In this document: piece by piece, positions 41,602 through 50,642 of the stretch
Layout: each line of letters starts with the position of its first letter
How positions within the stretch are numbered: the stretch's first letter is position 1
NCBI GenBank assembly: GCA_046260765.1
Contig: JBHEOO010000005.1
Span: 1-64,000, forward strand
DNA length: 64,000 nt
DNA from: Chromatocurvus sp046260765
GTDB taxonomy: Bacteria > Pseudomonadota > Gammaproteobacteria > Pseudomonadales > Halieaceae
Reading direction: 5' to 3'
The notes under the pieces: model-generated
The model's database searches: none
The model's input: only the letters and a program-made list of their open reading frames with translations
Told to the model about the DNA's origin: nothing
Position numbers and translations under genes: made by a program

Positions 41602-42894
41602 ATGTCTTCCCGCACTGTCATATCCCTGTGGCCCCTTTTTTTTGGCCTGTCTCTCGTAGGTCTTGCGGCCGGTGTGCAGGGCACGCTGCTGGGTTATCGC
41701 GCCGAGGTCGAAGGCTTCGACGATGCATTGATCGGGCTGCTCATGTCGGCGTATTTCGCTGGCTTCCTGCTGGGGTCCGTGCTGGCGCCGCAACTGATTG
41801 ATCGGGTCGGTCACATCCGGACATTTGCCGCCGTTTCTGCATTGGCCTCCGTCACCATTCTTGTGCACGGCAGCTTTATAGAGCCCTGGACCTGGTCGGC
41901 GATGCGCCTGGTGACTGGCTTCGCCTTTTCCTGCATTTATGTCGTGACTGAGAGCTGGTTGAACGAAGCCGCTACCAACGAAAGCCGCGGACGCATCCTT
42001 GCGGTTTACATGGTTATTCTGCTCGGCGGCACCTGCGCGGGGCAGTTCATGCTCAACCTTGCCGATCCTGCCGGCCTTACCCTGTTTGTGCTGGTGTCGA
42101 TCATGGTCAGCGTAGCGGCTATTCCCATTCTCATGACGGTGATGCGCACCCCGGCGCCGGAGGCTTTCGAACGTGTGAGTGTCATGCATCTCTGGCGACG
42201 GGCGAAAATGGGCGTTATCGGGCTAGTGCTGATTCAGTGGTGCTCGAGCATGGTCTTCGGTATGGGCGCGGTCTATGCGGCGAAGATGTCACTGAGTGCT
42301 CATGAGGTTGCGCTGTTCATGGGTGCGATAATGGGTGGCGCGATGATCGTACAGTGGCCGCTGGGTCAGCTCTCTGATCGCATCGATCGCCGCTGGGTGA
42401 TGGGCGGTGCCAGCCTCATCGCCGTCGCCGCCGGTGTCTATGCCAGCACACAGATGCAGGCAGGGTGGCCGCTTTACCTGAGCGCTCTGGTCTTTGGCGG
42501 CTTCAGCCTGTCCCAGTATTCCCTGGTGGTGTCCTCCATTCACGACCACCTGCGGCCATCGGAAATGACTCCGGCCAGTGGCACCATCGTGATGCTCTCG
42601 GGCCTCGTCTGCGTAACGGGTCCCATAACAGTCTCCTTCGCCCTGCAATGGTTCGGCTTGCAAAGCTTCTTCCTGCTCATGTCGGGGATTCTTCTGCTCA
42701 TGGCGGTTATCAGCATTTATCGCGTTATCACCATTCCGGCGTTGCCGGCCGAGTACAAGGCGCACCTCGTGCTGCAGACGCCGGTTTCTCCGGTGGGGTC
42801 CGTGCTGCACCCTGAGGAAAAGGAGGTGTCGCAGCGACTCGTAGAGCCCGTGGAAACCCAGGCTACGGCTGTCTATAACGATCGTGCCGCGTAG
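41602..42894 (+). CDS. MFS transporter, YcaD-like
   Basis: A 430-residue major facilitator with about 12 hydrophobic segments. The first half has SAYFAGFLLGSVLAPQLIDRVGHIR, the MFS loop signature shared with the YcaD-like group, here quoted in shortened form as LIDRVGHIR. The second half has LGQLSDRIDRRWVMGG. Substrate and direction are unknown. I chose the ATG at 41602, where the hydrophobic N-terminus begins; the open frame upstream is not protein-like and no strong ribosome site is visible. The C-terminal tail of about 45 residues is soluble. The stop lies in a 14-bp tandem duplication. Confidence 0.8.
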   Translation: MSSRTVISLWPLFFGLSLVGLAAGVQGTLLGYRAEVEGFDDALIGLLMSAYFAGFLLGSVLAPQLIDRVGHIRTFAAVSALASVTILVHGSFIEPWTWSAMRLVTGFAFSCIYVVTESWLNEAATNESRGRILAVYMVILLGGTCAGQFMLNLADPAGLTLFVLVSIMVSVAAIPILMTVMRTPAPEAFERVSVMHLWRRAKMGVIGLVLIQWCSSMVFGMGAVYAAKMSLSAHEVALFMGAIMGGAMIVQWPLGQLSDRIDRRWVMGGASLIAVAAGVYASTQMQAGWPLYLSALVFGGFSLSQYSLVVSSIHDHLRPSEMTPASGTIVMLSGLVCVTGPITVSFALQWFGLQSFFLLMSGILLLMAVISIYRVITIPALPAEYKAHLVLQTPVSPVGSVLHPEEKEVSQRLVEPVETQATAVYNDRAA

Positions 42895-42919
42895 GTCGGG
42901 CCGCGTAGATCGGGCCGCC
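42886..42919 (+). repeat. 14-bp tandem duplication over a stop codon
   Basis: GCCGCGTAGGTCGG (42886-42899) and GCCGCGTAGATCGG (42900-42913) differ at one base and are followed by a partial copy. The MFS stop codon (42892-42894) is in the first unit. Confidence 0.85.
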
Positions 42920-42941
42920 AAAACCCCATTCGCTTCAGCGC

Positions 42942-43574
42942 TTACGCCGGCGACCTGTTCCTGAAAAGGAATTCCAGGCGCCCATCACTGTGAAGCACCC
43001 CGTGATCAATGGTCAGTGGACTCATTGAGTCGTTGACATACTTGCGTGTGTGCAGGTAGAGCGATGCGGGGTCGGTGGCCACCACTCGAAGCGTGGAGGC
43101 ATCGGTCACGCCAAGATGACGCACTGCGCTTTCCACACTGCGCTTGTGCAACATGAAGCCGTGACCACGAAATCCATCATTGGTATGCCTGCGGATGAAG
43201 CCGAGCAGCGCGGGTAGGGCGCGCGCCGGGACCAGGTTCAGCATGTCCCAAAGCAGAACCAGATCGAAGCCTTGTCCGGCTATTTCGGGGAAGGCGGCGT
43301 CAAAGTCGTCTGCCGTCACCTCAGCGGGTTTATCGCCCTCTGCATCGGCGCGTATTTCCTTTGCCTTGGCGATCAGGATGTCGCTGGCATCGAGCACCTG
43401 CAGACGGCACGGTAATTCGCTGTAAAACGCGAGGCTGTGGCGATTGGCACGGCCGAAATCAAGAATTCGCAGGTGTCTCGTCGCAGATAGAGCCGTCTCA
43501 CCGAGCAACATGGGCAGCAGCCGGCTCTGCAGGTCGGGTGTCGGGGGCGGGCGTTTTCGCAGGGCGAGCGCCAT
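42942..43574 (-). CDS. Methyltransferase-like protein, degenerate motif I
   Basis: A 210-residue protein with a class I methyltransferase layout: ILDFGRANRHS where motif I is expected, LQVLDASD as motif II, and FDLVLLWDMLNLV as motif IV. The glycine-rich loop (usually GxGxG) is degenerate, so it may bind a different ligand or be catalytically weak. The C-terminal 80 residues are not typical of a standard methyltransferase. It follows the bactofilin gene by 27 bases on the same strand. I chose the ATG at 43574; a TTG directly before it is also in frame. Its function is unknown. Confidence 0.6.
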   Translation of the reverse strand: MALALRKRPPPTPDLQSRLLPMLLGETALSATRHLRILDFGRANRHSLAFYSELPCRLQVLDASDILIAKAKEIRADAEGDKPAEVTADDFDAAFPEIAGQGFDLVLLWDMLNLVPARALPALLGFIRRHTNDGFRGHGFMLHKRSVESAVRHLGVTDASTLRVVATDPASLYLHTRKYVNDSMSPLTIDHGVLHSDGRLEFLFRNRSPA

Positions 43575-43601
43575 CAATGTCTCTCTCGGCCCTGTGCGTG
43601 G

Positions 43602-44135
43602 TTACCCTGCCTTGCTGGCTGCTGCCTGATCGGCAGATTTTGGCTGCTGCTGGGCGGGTGTCGATGCTGTCGGGCGCTGTTGTCCTGCGGCCGTACCTTT
43701 GGCTGGACCTCCCATATCGATGCTGCCTTTGAACCGACCGCCATCCTCAAGCATGACGCGTGGTGAGGAGACGTTGCCCTGGACGTTGCCGGTAGTGGTG
43801 ATCACGACACGCTCCTGGCCGACGATATCGCCCTGTACCTCGCCTTCAATGCGAATGGTCTTGGCCTCGATATTTGCCTGCACTCGCCCGGAATTACCGA
43901 TCACGAGCTCGTTGTCCACCAGCTTTACGGTGCCATTGACTTCACCTTCAATAAGCAGGTCCTCGCTGCTCTCGATGTCGCCCGTGACCTTGACTTTCGC
44001 ACCAATCATGGCAATTGCCTCGCTGACTTCAGTTGGAGTTGGAACCGGTTTGCGCTCAATCGTGGGGGGCTTCTCGCTGGCTTTTGCCGGCGTCTCGGGC
44101 GCTACTTCTGCTTTTGAACTTTTGCGTTCAAACAT
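43602..44135 (-). CDS. Bactofilin
   Basis: A 177-residue bactofilin, a polymer-forming cytoskeletal protein built as a beta-helix. The core (about 45-140) has the repeated strand pattern VTGDIESSEDLLIEGEVNG, IRIEGEVQGDIVG and GNVQGNVSSPRVMLEDGG typical of the family. Flexible Pro/Ala/Lys and Gln/Ala-rich tails flank it. Bactofilins act in cell shape, polarity or stalk growth. I chose the ATG at 44135, preceded by AAGGGA; the open frame upstream is not bactofilin-like. Confidence 0.9.
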   Translation of the reverse strand: MFERKSSKAEVAPETPAKASEKPPTIERKPVPTPTEVSEAIAMIGAKVKVTGDIESSEDLLIEGEVNGTVKLVDNELVIGNSGRVQANIEAKTIRIEGEVQGDIVGQERVVITTTGNVQGNVSSPRVMLEDGGRFKGSIDMGGPAKGTAAGQQRPTASTPAQQQPKSADQAAASKAG

Positions 44136-44206
44136 GGCACTGATTTCCCTTGAATGACTATATCCCGAGCGCTGCAGCGGGCACAACGTGATCTTGCCGA
44201 GTGCCT

Positions 44207-44335
44207 TCATGCTAGATGAGGTGCAGCGAAGGTGCAAACGTAAAGAGCCTTGTAGAGAGCTACGTAAAGGGCGCCGCCGCAGGCAAGACCGCTCAGTGCG
44301 GCGACCACAGTCATGTGTATCAGCGCTCGTTTCAT
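44207..44335 (-). CDS. Possible 42-residue membrane peptide
   Basis: A short frame upstream of bactofilin, in the same orientation, encodes MKRALIHMTVVAALSGLACG followed by GALYVALYKALYVCTF and a short tail. It has the look of a positive start plus one hydrophobic helix, like many small bacterial membrane proteins. The repeated ALY(V/K) pattern and Tyr residues are notable. No strong ribosome site is visible, and no family is recognised. It could equally be chance in an otherwise empty 306-base gap (44136-44441), where I see nothing else definite. Confidence 0.3.
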   Translation of the reverse strand: MKRALIHMTVVAALSGLACGGALYVALYKALYVCTFAAPHLA

Positions 44336-44441
44336 CCATCAGACGTGGGCATCCTGTTTGCCCATCTGGGATTGAGTTGCTCGCCTGCCTGTAATAAGTT
44401 CCACGCTACGCCAGGACGGCCAGACAGGTATTGGAGGCAGC

Positions 44442-46244
44442 ATGAACGCCAGCAGGACAGATTCTCTCGGCGCGACCTTGATTGCGTTGACCGTGTTGTG
44501 CGGCTTTTTCGGCGCAAACCTCGGCGGTGAGGTCGCCGCGCAGGACAGACTCTCTGCCGATGAGCAACTGCGGCAACTCTACGAAACGGAGTTTGCCTGG
44601 CGACAGCACGAAATGGGCAAGATCAGGACTGAGTCTGGTGACTGGGTGGATGCTGACCGATGGCCTGATGTCAGTGCCGCAGCCCAGGCGCGTCGTCTAG
44701 AGTACTGGGATGCGGCACTCGAGCAGCTGGCTCGCATACCTCGAGACCAACTCAGCGCTGAGGAAGTGATCAACGCCGAGGTGTTCGAGCAGATCATCAC
44801 GTCGCGCGCCTCAAACCTTCGTTTCCGCACCTATGAAGCGCCGTTGAACTCTGACTCTTTCTTCTGGACTGGCCTGCATCCGCGTATGGGTGGCTTCGAT
44901 GATGCGCAGGCCTATCGCCGCTACCTGGGGCGCCTTGAGGACCTTCCGCGTTATTTTCAGCAGCACACGGCGAACATGCGCGAGGGTCTCGCGCGTGGTT
45001 ATAGCGTCCCCGCGGTGACCCTGACGGGGCGGGAACAGTCCATTCTGCCTTACCGCGCGTCGGGCAAGGAGAATCCGTTCTACGCGCCGCTGGAGTCCAT
45101 GCCTTCGCGTATCAGTGAGGCAGAGCAGGCTGCGCTGCGGGAACAGGCGCTGGAGGCAATTCAGACCGCAGTCGCACCGGCCTACACAGCCCTGTTCGAG
45201 TTCATGCAGAAAGAGTATCTGCCGGGAGCGCGTGACGAACTCGCCGCGATGAGTCTGCCCGACGGTGAAGCCTTTTACCTGGCGCAGATTCGCGAATACA
45301 CAACGCTGGATCTGACCCCGGAACAGATACATGAGCAGGGTCTTGCCGAGGTCGCAAGGATCTGGGCTGAGATGCAGCAGATCCGCGACGAAGTGGCGTT
45401 CGACGGTGACATGGCGGCATTTTTTGAGTTCCTGCGGACTGACCCACAGTTCTACGCGAAGACGCCCGCTGAGTTGCTGGGAGTCTCCTCTTATGTTGCC
45501 AAACGCATGGACGGCAGGCTTGCCGAGACGCTGGGCTTTCTGCCACGCAGACGCTTCACCCTGTTACCTGTACCCGATGCCATTGCCCCCTTTTACACCG
45601 CTGGGCGCGGCGGCCTGAATTCCTGTCTGATGAACACGTATGACCTGCCGTCCCGCCCACTGTTTACCATTCCCGCGCTGACGCTTCACGAGTGCGCACC
45701 GGGACACGCGTTACAGGCCGCTATCTCCCGGGAGGCACCCGGAGATATTCCCGAGTTTCGGGCGCGCAATTATTTCTCGGGTTACGGAGAAGGCTGGGGC
45801 CTCTACACCGAGTGGCTGGGCAGTAAAATGGGAATATACCAGACGCCGTATGAGGAGTTCGGTCGTCTGTCTTACGAAATGTGGCGGGCCTGCCGGCTGG
45901 TTATTGATACTGGCGTGCACTACTACGGATGGTCACGGGAGCAGGCCCAGGATTACCTGCGACGGCATTCGGCGCTGTCCGAACACGAGCTCACGACGGA
46001 GGTCGATCGCTACATCTCCTGGCCCGGTCAGGCCCTTGCCTACAAGCTGGGCGAAATGCTGATCCGCCGCAAGCGTGCCGAGGCAGAAGAGGCCCTGGGC
46101 GCCGCCTTCGACCAGCGCTATTTCCACGATGTGATCCTCGGGCTGCGCTCGGTGCCGCTGTCCGTGCTCGAGAGCGAGCTGGATCGTTGGGTCGCCGACG
46201 GTGGGCAGAACCCCTACGCTGATGTCGAGTGGCTGCAGCGCTGA
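44442..46244 (+). CDS. DUF885 metallopeptidase-like protein
   Basis: A 600-residue exported protein. The N-terminus has a signal-peptide-like hydrophobic segment (ATLIALTVLCGFFGANLGG) before an Ala-Gln cleavage region near 33. The metal-binding HExxPGH motif of DUF885 is present as HECAPGH (His416, Glu417, His422), with GYGEGWGLYTEWLG about 40 residues later supplying the next Glu. These features indicate a zinc metallopeptidase-like enzyme of the periplasm. GGAGG precedes the ATG. It is monocistronic and divergent from bactofilin. Confidence 0.85.
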   Translation: MNASRTDSLGATLIALTVLCGFFGANLGGEVAAQDRLSADEQLRQLYETEFAWRQHEMGKIRTESGDWVDADRWPDVSAAAQARRLEYWDAALEQLARIPRDQLSAEEVINAEVFEQIITSRASNLRFRTYEAPLNSDSFFWTGLHPRMGGFDDAQAYRRYLGRLEDLPRYFQQHTANMREGLARGYSVPAVTLTGREQSILPYRASGKENPFYAPLESMPSRISEAEQAALREQALEAIQTAVAPAYTALFEFMQKEYLPGARDELAAMSLPDGEAFYLAQIREYTTLDLTPEQIHEQGLAEVARIWAEMQQIRDEVAFDGDMAAFFEFLRTDPQFYAKTPAELLGVSSYVAKRMDGRLAETLGFLPRRRFTLLPVPDAIAPFYTAGRGGLNSCLMNTYDLPSRPLFTIPALTLHECAPGHALQAAISREAPGDIPEFRARNYFSGYGEGWGLYTEWLGSKMGIYQTPYEEFGRLSYEMWRACRLVIDTGVHYYGWSREQAQDYLRRHSALSEHELTTEVDRYISWPGQALAYKLGEMLIRRKRAEAEEALGAAFDQRYFHDVILGLRSVPLSVLESELDRWVADGGQNPYADVEWLQR

Positions 46245-46428
46245 ATGTCCTGAGAGCCACGTCCTGTCGAACAGAGGGAATTCAGGTTGTGGTCCGGGGA
46301 ACGCTTCTCGAGTGAAGTAGTCTGATGCAGTGGAACGACCGTAACTGTTTCGCAAGAATACAGTGCTATGCTGACTCGCAGCAAAAGCGCCTCAGCCACT
46401 TCACGATGGAAAGCCTGTCAGGAATACG

Positions 46429-47496
46429 ATGAAAAAAGCAGTTGCAGGTCTTGTGCTCATTTGCGTTGCTGGCTTTCTGGCATGGCCCAAGGTGTCTCCA
46501 CTCCTGTCCGGGGAGTCTGCGGATGTTGCGGGCAACAGTGCCCGGAATCGTGCGCCCGCGGTCAAAACGGTGCGGCTTGAGACGGCGCCGTTTGAAAGCA
46601 AGCTGACTTTCAACGGCACACTTATTGCCGACAGCTCTATCGATATCAAAAGTGAGCTTCGCGGCAAAATTGACAAGATTGCGTTCACCGACGGACAGAA
46701 AGTTGAGGAGGGCGATCTGATCGTCAGCATAGAATCCGGAGAACTCGCCGCCGAACTCAGTTCCGTACGTGAGCAGCTGACGCTCGCAGAGACGAATGCC
46801 GAGCGCCTGAAAAATCTCTTCTCTTCCGGTTCCGTCACGGCAAGTGAGCGCGATGACGCAGTGAGTCGGCGCGAGGTGCTCAAGGCGGAGGAGCGCAGAT
46901 TGGCGGTGCGCCTCGAGAAAACGCAGTTGCTGGCGCCCTTCGCGGGCACTTTGGGACTGCGGGAAGTCAGCCTTGGAGACCTGATCGAGGCCGACACACT
47001 CATCACCACGCTGCAGACCGTGGAAGACCTGAAAGTGGATTTCAGCGTTCCGGAGCGCTACCAGGCTCTGCTCGAGCCTGGCCTGCCGGTGAGTCTCTGG
47101 GTTACCGGCTACGACCAGCCCTTCACTGCCAATGTGCGTGCGATCAGCCCCCGGGTCGACATCAACACGCGGACAATCATGGTGCGAGCGGATGTCGCCA
47201 ATGGCGAGCGCAAACTGCTGCCTGGCAATTACGCGAGGGTAGAGCTGATCAGTCGTGATGACGCCGCCCTGCTTGTTCCCAGTGTGGCCGTGCTGCAAAG
47301 CCTCGAGGCCGTGTCTGTCTTCACCGTCCAAGATGGCGTTGCCGTGCGCACGGAGGTGAAAACCGGCGTGCGCAGCGATTCGCAGGTTCAGATACTGCAG
47401 GGCCTGCAGGCCGGTGACGAAGTCATCACGCAGGGCATTCAAAGCGTGCGTGACGGGCAACGGGTTGAAATTCGCAATTCGGAGGGCGTGGGCTGA
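46429..47496 (+). CDS. RND efflux periplasmic adaptor
   Basis: A 355-residue membrane-fusion protein. An N-terminal anchor or signal helix (AVAGLVLICVAGFLAWP) is followed by the beta-barrel/lipoyl hairpin: TLIADSSIDIKSELRGKID, a coiled-coil hairpin (about 105-165), then LLAPFAGTLGLREVSLGDLI. It would join the RND pump in the inner membrane to an outer-membrane channel, but no TolC-like gene is present here. Its stop overlaps the pump start (TGATG). AGGA lies six bases before the ATG. Confidence 0.92.
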   Translation: MKKAVAGLVLICVAGFLAWPKVSPLLSGESADVAGNSARNRAPAVKTVRLETAPFESKLTFNGTLIADSSIDIKSELRGKIDKIAFTDGQKVEEGDLIVSIESGELAAELSSVREQLTLAETNAERLKNLFSSGSVTASERDDAVSRREVLKAEERRLAVRLEKTQLLAPFAGTLGLREVSLGDLIEADTLITTLQTVEDLKVDFSVPERYQALLEPGLPVSLWVTGYDQPFTANVRAISPRVDINTRTIMVRADVANGERKLLPGNYARVELISRDDAALLVPSVAVLQSLEAVSVFTVQDGVAVRTEVKTGVRSDSQVQILQGLQAGDEVITQGIQSVRDGQRVEIRNSEGVG

Positions 47497-50400
47497 TGCG
47501 CCTGCATGAGCTGAGCATTGAGCGACCGGTTCTGGCGGTCGTCATGTCGATCATTATTATCGTATTTGGTGTTATCGGCATGCGCGAGCTCGCTGTCCGG
47601 GAATTCCCCCTCGCCGAGCGACCCATTGTGTCTGTCCAGTCATCTTATCCCGGCGCCAATGCAACGGTCGTCGAGAATCAGATCACCGAGCGGCTTGAAG
47701 AGGAAATCAATTCCGTCTCCGGTATACGAACCATGACCGCCGTCAGTCGTGAAGGTCGCAGCACGGTAACCGTGGAGTTCAAGCTCGGTGACGACATCGA
47801 CCGCGCCGCAAATGATGTCCGGGATCGCGTGTCAGCAGCGGTGCGGCAGTTGCCCGAGGACGCCGAAGCGCCCACCGTCTCCAAGGCAGATGCAGACGGC
47901 GACCCGATTATTTTTCTCAATGTTCGCAGCGACCAGCGTAGCCTGCTGGATCTGAGTGCCATCGCAGACAATCTGTTCAAATCGCGCCTCGAAACCATAT
48001 CCGGCGTTGGCCAGGTCGATATCTGGGGATACAAGGAGTACTCCATGCGTCTCTGGCTCAACCCGGACGCGCTGGCTTCGCACGGTCTCACCGCTATCGA
48101 CGTGCGTGAGGCATTCCGGGGTGCCAACGTCGAGCTCCCGACCGGGCGCATTGAAGGCGACACCATCGACCTGAATATTCGCACCCTGAGTCGCCTTGGC
48201 ACCGAACCCGAGGAGTTCAATCAGCGCGTCATCAAGCGAGAGGGCGATCGCGTGGTGCGCTTCCGTGACGTGGGCTACGCCGAGCTCGGGCCGCTGAATG
48301 AGCGTACCGTGCTCAGGCGCAACGGCGTGACCATGGTCGGCGTGGTGTTGCGACCCCAGAGCGGCGCAAACCAGATTGCGATTGCGGACGAGTTCTACCG
48401 CCGCCTCGAGTTGATCAAGCGCGATCTGCCGGCGGATGTCGATGTGGCTATCGGTTTCGATACCAGCACGTTCATTCGCGCAAGTATCACAGAGGTCATA
48501 CAGACCTTGCTGGTGGCACTGCTGCTGGTGTGTGCGACCATCTTTGTCTTCCTGCGCGAGTGGCGGACCACGCTTATTCCTATCGTCACTATCCCGATCG
48601 CCCTGACGGGCACGTTTTTCGTGCTCTATGTTGCGGGCTTCTCCATCAACGTACTGACCTTGCTGGGCATGGTGCTGGCCATCGGCCTGGTCGTTGACGA
48701 CGCCATCGTTGTGGTAGAAAACATCTACAAGCGGATTGAGCGGGGTGAGTCGCCGCGCCAGGCAGGCGTCGACGGGGTGAAGGAGATCTTTTTCGCTATT
48801 ATCGCAACGACCCTGTCGCTGGTGGCGGTTTTTGCACCGCTGATTTTCCTTGGCGGTCTCACCGGCGTTCTGTTCCGCGAATTCGGCGTTACGCTGGCCG
48901 CGGCGGTGGTGATTTCCTCCTTTGTGGCGCTGACGCTCGCACCCATGCTGTGCAGTCGCTTTCTCAAGAATCGTGCCCGCCATCCGGCTTTCTACCGGGC
49001 AACAGAGCCGATGTTCCAGAATATGGCCGACGGTTATCGCCGGTCGCTGCAGGGCTTCCTCGCACGCCGCTGGATGGCGCCGGCTATTCTTCTGGCCTGC
49101 CTGGCCGTGCTGATCGTCATTTATCGCAGTCTACCGGAGGAGCTTGCGCCGCTGGAGGACCGCGACATGCTCGTGGTGCAGACCAGAGGCCCCCAGGGCG
49201 CCGGGTACGATTATATGTACGACGCGATGAATGAGGTCGACGCAGCGATCAGAGCCGCCATACCCGATGCCCTCGATGCCTCCATCTCAGTCACGTCGCC
49301 GGGTTTCGGGGCCTCTACCACGACCAATACCGGTTTTTCCCGGGTCATTCTCAAGCCTGCAGCCGAGCGTGAACAAAGCCAGGATGAACTCGCAGGCGTT
49401 GTCGCCCGAGCACTGGCCAAAGTCAGTTCGGTGGAGGCGTCGGTCCGACAGCCGCAGACCATCAATACCGGGGGTGGCCGTGGACTGCCGGTGCAGTTCG
49501 TGGTGCAGAACACTGACATCGAGAAAGTGCGCGAGATCATTCCCGATTTCCTCGCCCGTGCGCGGCAGCATCCGGCCTTCAGCTTTGTCGATGTCGACAT
49601 GCTGTTCAACCAGCCAGAGCTGGTTCTTGAGATTGATCGCGATCGCGCTGATGCCATTGGTGTGGATGTCGCCCAGATTGCCGATGTTGTCCAGGCTTCC
49701 CTGAGTGGCCAGCGCTATGGCTATTTTCTTCGCGACGGGGAGCAGTTCGAGATCATCGGCCAGTTCCTGCGCGAGGCGCGCAACGATCCGCTCGATCTGG
49801 CGCGGCTTCAGGTTCGCTCTGGTGACGGTACGCTGATGCCCGCCGAGAATTTTGTCACCGTTCGCGAGGAGACGTCGGCGCCGGTGCTGTTCCGTTTCAA
49901 CCGCTTTACTGCCGCCACATTTTCGGCAAACCTTTCGGACGGCACGTCACTGGGTGATGGTGTCAAGGCGATGCAGGCGATCGCGGGCGAGCTGCTGGAC
50001 GACACCTTCAATACCGAACTGGCCGGGCAGTCGCGGGAATTCGCCGACACCGGCAGCAGCCTGCTGTTTGTCTTCGTTCTCGCGCTGCTGCTGATTTATC
50101 TGGTTCTCTGTGCCCAGTTTGAGAGCTTCCGCGATCCGCTGGCAATCATGCTGACCGTGCCCATGGCGATAACGGGGGGCCTCATTGCCCTTTGGTATTT
50201 TGGCCAGACGCTGAATATTTTCTCCCAGATCGGTCTCATCATGCTCATTGGTCTGGTCACAAAGAACGGTATCCTGATCGTCGAATTCGCCAACCAGCGT
50301 CGCGCCGCCGGTTTGTCCATCGCCGAGGCTGTCGAGGATGCGGCAGCGGCACGATTCCGCCCGATCCTCATGACAACGCTATCCACGGTGCTCGGTACCC

Positions 50401-50624
50401 TGCCGATTGCGCTGGCGCTGGGAGCCGGTGCCCAGAGCCGTGTTCCGCTGGGTCTTGCGGTGATCGGCGGCATGCTGCTGGGGTCTTTCCTGTCACTTTA
50501 TGTGGTGCCCGCTGCCTATCGCGCACTCGCGTCACCTGAGCCCGCTACCGACGTTGAGACGCAAAAAGACGCACCCGAGAGATCCGGCGTTGATCCGTTG
50601 CCAGAGGTTCAGCCCGCGGGGTGA
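47496..50624 (+). CDS. RND multidrug efflux permease (HAE1 family)
   Basis: A 1042-residue AcrB/MexB-like proton-driven pump. The first helix ERPVLAVVMSIIIIVFGVIG, the periplasmic start LAEREF-like region (EFPLAERPIVSVQSSYPGA), and the proton-relay Asp pair in LAIGLVVDDAIVVVENI (TM4) are all present. The second half repeats the topology and ends in MLLGSFLSLYVVPAAY. Drug substrates cannot be read; the size and neighbour organisation fit MexF/AcrB relatives. It is transcribed with the adaptor gene and converges with recQ 18 bases away. Confidence 0.93.
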   Translation: MRLHELSIERPVLAVVMSIIIIVFGVIGMRELAVREFPLAERPIVSVQSSYPGANATVVENQITERLEEEINSVSGIRTMTAVSREGRSTVTVEFKLGDDIDRAANDVRDRVSAAVRQLPEDAEAPTVSKADADGDPIIFLNVRSDQRSLLDLSAIADNLFKSRLETISGVGQVDIWGYKEYSMRLWLNPDALASHGLTAIDVREAFRGANVELPTGRIEGDTIDLNIRTLSRLGTEPEEFNQRVIKREGDRVVRFRDVGYAELGPLNERTVLRRNGVTMVGVVLRPQSGANQIAIADEFYRRLELIKRDLPADVDVAIGFDTSTFIRASITEVIQTLLVALLLVCATIFVFLREWRTTLIPIVTIPIALTGTFFVLYVAGFSINVLTLLGMVLAIGLVVDDAIVVVENIYKRIERGESPRQAGVDGVKEIFFAIIATTLSLVAVFAPLIFLGGLTGVLFREFGVTLAAAVVISSFVALTLAPMLCSRFLKNRARHPAFYRATEPMFQNMADGYRRSLQGFLARRWMAPAILLACLAVLIVIYRSLPEELAPLEDRDMLVVQTRGPQGAGYDYMYDAMNEVDAAIRAAIPDALDASISVTSPGFGASTTTNTGFSRVILKPAAEREQSQDELAGVVARALAKVSSVEASVRQPQTINTGGGRGLPVQFVVQNTDIEKVREIIPDFLARARQHPAFSFVDVDMLFNQPELVLEIDRDRADAIGVDVAQIADVVQASLSGQRYGYFLRDGEQFEIIGQFLREARNDPLDLARLQVRSGDGTLMPAENFVTVREETSAPVLFRFNRFTAATFSANLSDGTSLGDGVKAMQAIAGELLDDTFNTELAGQSREFADTGSSLLFVFVLALLLIYLVLCAQFESFRDPLAIMLTVPMAITGGLIALWYFGQTLNIFSQIGLIMLIGLVTKNGILIVEFANQRRAAGLSIAEAVEDAAAARFRPILMTTLSTVLGTLPIALALGAGAQSRVPLGLAVIGGMLLGSFLSLYVVPAAYRALASPEPATDVETQKDAPERSGVDPLPEVQPAG

Positions 50625-50642
50625 AACAGTGCCGCTGACGGA

